From the NCBI RefSeq assembly GCF_022376445.1, contig NW_025954972.1, positions 186,001 through 250,000 on the forward strand: a stretch of 64,000 nt of DNA. Reading direction: 5' to 3'. The notes beneath the pieces were generated by a model that saw only the letters and a program-made list of their open reading frames with translations, ran no database searches and was not told the DNA's origin. A program made the position numbers and the translations under genes. Shown in pieces: positions 59,301 through 64,000 of this stretch (within the stretch, counting starts at the first letter, position 1; each line of letters opens with the position of its first letter). This stretch comes from Fomitopsis serialis. Taxonomy: Eukaryota; Basidiomycota; Agaricomycetes; Polyporales; Fomitopsidaceae.

Positions 59301-61287
59301 ATGACAGGCGCATTTCATCAACTCGCTGGACACGAGAATGTACAATCTACGGATCATGATGGCTCACTCGGAGAGCTTCAAGCGTCCTCCCATGTTGTCG
59401 GTGTCAATTTCGAAGGACTAGCTCTCGGTCAGGGCAACAACAGCGCAATGGACGTAGATGACATCCCTGCCCATATTGATTCAGACCAGCTCACTAGCGA
59501 TGGGGACGATCATGGAGGCGAGGTACTACCAGATCATGCGCACGCAGATGGGCCTTTGTTTGTCGAGGATACTGGTGATGATGGCAAGAGCTCTGACGGC
59601 GACAGCGAGAGCTCTGACGGCGACAGCGAGAGCTCTCAGGATGGCGACAGCGAGAACACTGAGGATCATGAAGGTGGCGACCGTCGTGACGATATCGAAG
59701 AAGGACTATTACGTGAGGTCGAACGTGAAACTTCGCGGCGTAAGGGTAAGCAGCGTCAACCGCCGAGCCTACTGCCTCGGGATCTCGAGATGCGTAGCAA
59801 TTCCGCTTTTGGAGACCCTGACCCTGTGGGAGCACCGTCCGGGAGCGGTGCAGGCGAGCCCTTCTCCGTCCCTCAACATCAACACACGGTGACTGGTGAA
59901 GGGTCTGATCCGGCTACATTCGTGAAGTCGGATTCCTTGAAGAGTAGCAGACGCCGGAAACGTCGCGGTCGGAACAGGCGTCAAAGTCTCCGGGATGAAG
60001 AACAACTCGTATGTGTACGCGCACGTGTATATTCTCGCTGACCACTGAAACACTGTCCTCGAAAGGACGAGCTTACATCGGATTTGTCCACACACAATCC
60101 TGTGAGCGATTTTGTGCTTTAGTTTCTTCCTCCCCTAACCTATCGAACCCAGGACTCCGTCGCGACCAAAGAAGACATTCGGATATTGATTGAGTTACTG
60201 CATGCCATACAGAATCAAGGATCTCTTGGGACATCAGCGCTCAAAGTAGATGGTGACCTCCCTCAAGACAAAGGTCGCATACGATGCGTGATAAAGCATC
60301 GAGATGCGAAACGGTTGCTTTTACATGTGGGTATAAAACTTCCTATCGCAAATGTCTATTCATACTATTTTCGACAGGGTGAAGTAAGAAGACATACAAT
60401 GGATTTGATGTCCCGTGAATCGATCACGGATGCTATCCCGGTGGTGTCAGCCGACGATGCGGCAAAATTTGCACGTACAAAGCGTGGCGGTCCCACCGTT
60501 GACAATTTCACGCTAGAACTGACCGGAAAACCTCGCTCGCCGTGGAACAAGAAGGCTGGCGAAGTATTCGCTCGGAATTTCGCGCAGAACGATGTCAGCT
60601 GCAAAGACATGCGGACCATTCGTGAGGTATTCGCTACTCATGTACTGACGCTTCGCAAACAGTACTTGAAATTGTCGTGCGACCCTGATGAGGAGCCGAG
60701 TCAGCGAGATCTTGATATTGCTTCGGCTAACAGCAGCGAGCAGCGTCGGCGTCGAGTAAGCCTACAATCCCATCTTAGTGATACTCATTACTGACATAGT
60801 CACATATCCAAAGAGAAGGGAGCGGCGTTACGAGGCAAGCGAGGGTCGCACTAGTCTCCGCCATCTCACAACCATCTGGAAAAGAATACCTTACACTGCC
60901 TGCAGCGGTGATGAGTCGGAGCACCCCGAGTCGGGCCTAACTCGATACGTGGTCACAAAATTGCCGTGGCGATCGAAGGAGTTGGAGGAGTTCTTCAAAC
61001 ACCTCGATTCCGTGCACATGTCGACCAGGTGGATGGCGCGGGGCAAGTGGGACCACGGTAAATTACCTAATCCCCGCGAACGAGGATCAGACCGTGTGGA
61101 TCGGACAAGTGCGCCTCCTCCTGGTCTCCCCGTCAACTGCTATGATGCAGAATGGCTGGAAGACTTGAAGGAGGCCGACGTCGACGCATATCAGGATCTT
61201 GATGTACAACCACCGGTCGATCTAACACTTCCGAGGGATGTTGTGACGTATGCTCCTGTGTCGTCCAAGGCGAGCAATTCGTACTGA
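56311..61287 (+). CDS. Large hypothetical protein (1,543 aa) with alternating internal repeats
   Basis: Five exons (56311-56617, 56672-57113, 57203-60008, 60153-60755, 60814-61287) join in phase to 4,632 bases. The start is MDGQAPSLDATGYQFRPAIP; an upstream exon cannot be excluded. The amino part is charged and helical (FGRILKLEEKVHAERRRK). Exon 3 is an acidic Ser/Asp/Pro-rich region with degenerate repeats, each with a W plus GD motif (FWDSTMYGD, VWGSAARRD, CWGGVKHGD, FWGSTMQGD, EWGNATSGD). It ends with a D/S/E run (SSDGDSESSDGDSES) and a basic patch (SSRRRKRRGRNRRQ), a likely nuclear signal. The carboxy 360 residues look folded (DSVATKEDIRILIELLHAIQ, NVYSYYFRQGEVRRHTMDL, RYVVTKLPWRSKELEEFF, GLPVNCYDAEWL). 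They match a widespread agaricomycete family of unknown function, sometimes near transposons. No membrane helix is seen. Confidence 0.75.
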
Positions 61288-62980
61288 TTAACCTTTGTTG
61301 TCAGACTTCACAGACGCTTCGGTCGCTGCAGAACACGAGGGGATAGACCATTGCTATGATTGTGTGTTTGAATGACGTTGTCCGGGTGTCATGTAAAGCT
61401 ATGTGTAGATGTTCATACGGAGGAGTCACTGCAATAGCAAAGACCCTAATGTCGCCTGCGCCACGCCCTCTGTGATCCACCTCGATTCGAGCTTGCTGTA
61501 AGCTGGCGACAACTGTCGGATTTCAAGTTCGGGCGGATATGCCAAGCGCTACCCAGCCGCATGACGCTCTGACGGCGAGCGTTAGACGGGTCTAAATGGG
61601 TAGAGACGTGGCTCGCATTGAACACGAACCTACTCACTCGACTGGTCGTGTCTAAACTGCCTGACCGGCCTACTTGACTGTCTCTCAGCACGGAGTTTCC
61701 CGATGCAGCTGCACAAGCGCTTAGGCAACGCTTGGGAGGAAGTGACCATGGAGGCACTTTCCTCCGCGAGAGCAGCGTTCAGCAGTAGTGTATCAACGAA
61801 CTCAAGTTACTGTCCGTCGTGCTTGCCTTTCGTCATTTCTGTCTTTAATCTAGGTATTTGTCTGCCTACTCGCTTGTCCCCGCGCTTCCTCATTGGCTCG
61901 CTCATCTGCTGCCCGCAGAGTCTCTCTCGTCCATGCTCTCTCTCGTCCATGCTCTCTCTCGCCCGCGCTCTCTCTCGCCCGCGCTCTCTCTCGCCCGTGC
62001 TCTCTCTCGCCCGTGCTCTCGCTCACCAGCTCGCCCGCTTGCCACTTACCCACGCGCACTTCCAGCCGCAGGAATCGCCGACCTGCCTTCACCCACGCAG
62101 AATCCGTACCCGATGTGGCGTGTCTGTATCCGCTCAGGAATGGATTACGGTTTGGGCTCGGGATACCCGTCCTCGGCCCTACCGGAGTACGGGACGGTGC
62201 GAGAGTCAGGTTCCATGGCGAGGCACCGGGGCGGTCCGATGGTGCGTGAGTTCAGTGCCCCAGTTTGTCTATTAACCAACACGCATAGGCATGACTTCGT
62301 CTAACCAGGCAGGTATTAATCACGGCTACGTGTAGTGCAACATCCAGACGAATACCAACGCACTAAGACGAGCGAAGGAGCATGCGACGAGCGCGTGGAT
62401 TGCTGGACCCCCCCTCCTCCTCATCCTCCTTAGTGGGAAGAGACGCCGCTGACAGGGGGATTCGCGTTCGACACTGATTTTCTGTCGTGTTACAGGGCGC
62501 ACTGGTCAAAACTTAGGGCCGTGTTTAGACAGTGCCACGAAGCGCAAGGCAGGCACGACTCAGAGACATGGTCAAACGGTGTTAGGTATGTTAGGTACGC
62601 ACGCATCTATCCCTTACAACATTGAGCTCCTCGCCGCCCATCACATTCGCCTTAGGCGAGGCCTTACAACCTCTGAGCCTTGAGTTCTCCTCTTTGATCA
62701 CGTTTCTCATTTACTGACTCATCTTCCGATTCATTGTACTCGAAGTGGCGTCGGAGGGCCACTGCCACTGCCATGCAGTCCCTTCGATTGTACACTTACC
62801 TTTGTACACTTACTGTACCGGCTTACATGATGCTGCATCGACTTGGAGTGGCTCACACCCAGAGCAATATAAATAGTGCGCAGTTCGAGGGCCCGAAGTT
62901 CGCTACAAGAGTGTCTCGCCCATTCACCGCTACCATCCGAACAACGCATTTCATGTTCGCTGTCGCCCCCCGCCGCACGC
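61288..62980. repeat. Intergenic region with 16-base minisatellite
   Basis: No supported gene. At 61921-62016 six 16-base units (TCTCTCTCGTCCATGC, later TCTCTCTCGCCCGTGC) lie in tandem. A related CT-rich flank runs to about 62,050. Frames across it are low-complexity (Leu/Ser/Arg/Ala) on both strands. Confidence 0.7.
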
Positions 62981-64000
62981 CGCCGCACGCCGAGACCTCC
63001 TGCCTTCGTTACAAACCCGAAGCATATTCGTCGAAGGCTTTAGCACGGTGCGTGCACAGCTGTTTCGTGATTTCTCACTTTTCCCTCATTCAATATCTTA
63101 CAAGGGCCTGCGGAACGCGGCCACAGTCCCACACCGACACTCAGCAACCCAATGTACGGTGCGTATACAGTCCCACACCGACACTCAACAGTCTGGCACG
63201 GTGCGTATACAGCTAGTCTCATTTTCACCTGTTCAACATTCTATATGCCTCAGGGGCCTGCGGAAGGTGGCCACAGTCACACACCGACACCGAACAGTCG
63301 GAAGTGAACGTTTGAACCGTCGGCCGACCGTCTGCTACGCATAGCGCTCACGTACTGACAGAGTGGCTCCAATGGTACGTGACATCGGCTCAGTTGCTGC
63401 GCCGCCGATACTTACGTTGGCATATTAGCTGGATAGCCGATCGCGGCACATCTCACCGTCGCAGACACCGGCGGTAGCAAAGCCTGCCGGCGTGGGGCTT
63501 CCGCCGAGAAGTTCCCGCTACTCATCTACGTCGTGCCGCACCCATCGAAGTCGCGACGGCCACATGTGCAGTTGCTCGCCGTGATCAACAGTCCAGCATG
63601 GTGTGTATACAGCTGGCACCTAGTTCACTTATCCCTCATTCAATTTTCTATATGCCTTAGGGGTCTGTGGAAGGCGGCTACAGTTCTACATCGACCTGAA
63701 TCGACCCCAAACAGTCAGTAGACCGTCGCCTAGTGACCGGGTGTGTCGGTCTGCCGCCGCGCGGTGCGCTCACTCAGAGTAACTCTGGTACGCGACATCG
63801 GCACAGCCCTAGTCGAAGCTGGCGATACTGCTGAGCGCGAGCGATGGGCCGCATTGAAGTTCAATCACCGATGTTCCGGCATCTTCAACCCCTATGCACC
63901 TGTTGCTGACTCACTGGCATCCGGCTTTCTTTCACTCACTGGCGTCCAGCTTGCATTCCGCTCAGCCTGCCGCATGAATCCTTGCGTGCGCTTCTCCGGT
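62980..64000 (+). pseudogene. Repeated broken exon module, unassigned
   Basis: A module occurs three times, at about 63,040-63,140, 63,190-63,300 and 63,595-63,715. A GTGCGT(A/G)(T/C)ACAGCT donor-like site comes first, then 50-60 bases ending in (C/T)AG-type acceptors. The frame GL(R/W)(K/N)(A/V)AT then follows. After the second and third copies VRDIGS/VRDIGT appears, and after the third the frame stays open (ALVEAGDTAERERWAALKF, FNPYAPVADSLASGFLSL, TGVQLAFRSACRMNP) to the window edge. This looks like the amino part of a gene whose first exons were tandemly duplicated and mutated. Family not recognised; the last copy could be the start of a live gene beyond the window. Confidence 0.4.

Overview
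The window looks like a gene-poor, repeat-rich stretch of a filamentous basidiomycete (Agaricomycetes) nuclear genome. Credible genes are broken by many short introns of about 45-90 bases with GT..AG borders, there are no bacterial-style operons, and the recognisable proteins are eukaryotic: a SUN-domain protein, an FKBP, a MYND finger protein, a WD40 protein and a CACTA/Plavaka-like transposase. No rRNA, tRNA or CRISPR array was seen. All gene models come from reading frames, intron phase and remembered family motifs; no search was run.

Layout. 0-11.4 kb: a partial gene at the left edge, an unresolved membrane-protein region, a DUF3712-like pseudogene, a divergent pair of hypothetical genes (4.95-8.15 kb), a pseudogene remnant and a small membrane-protein gene. 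12.0-15.5 kb: an array of diverged tandem units with alternating pyrimidine- and purine-rich segments. 16.8-19.5 kb: a small gene, then a decayed copy of a mitochondrial ABC transporter (ATM1 type). 21.7-26.4 kb: an eight-exon transposase-like gene whose frame is open for 1,455 codons. 26.6-31.4 kb: a SUN-domain gene with a premature stop, a paralogue of the left-edge gene, and a secreted or membrane protein gene. 31.6-41.6 kb: fragments of GAPDH, a phosphatidylinositol-phosphate kinase and a Cdc4-like F-box/WD40 protein, a MYND gene, and a frameshifted membrane-protein gene. 41.9-49.6 kb: a membrane-protein gene, an FKBP-type gene, a retrotransposon remnant and a WD40 gene. 49.7-54.2 kb: short repeats, pyrimidine-rich minisatellites and a second, almost identical ATM1 pseudogene block. 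56.3-61.3 kb: a 1,543-residue hypothetical protein with alternating internal repeats. 61.9-64 kb: a minisatellite and a repeated broken exon module.

The general picture is a degenerating, duplication-prone region. Conserved gene pieces that still carry introns (so DNA-level copies, not processed retrocopies) lie between lineage-specific hypothetical genes and mobile elements. There are two long direct duplications: about 1.9 kb at 17.6 and 52.4 kb, and about 0.7 kb at 36.4 and 44.4 kb. I see no coherent pathway linking the intact genes. Several encode small single-pass or tail-anchored membrane proteins with no family I can name. The best candidates for undescribed biology are the 1,543-residue repeat protein, the SUN gene with its lost C-terminal strand, and the 12.2-15.5 kb array.
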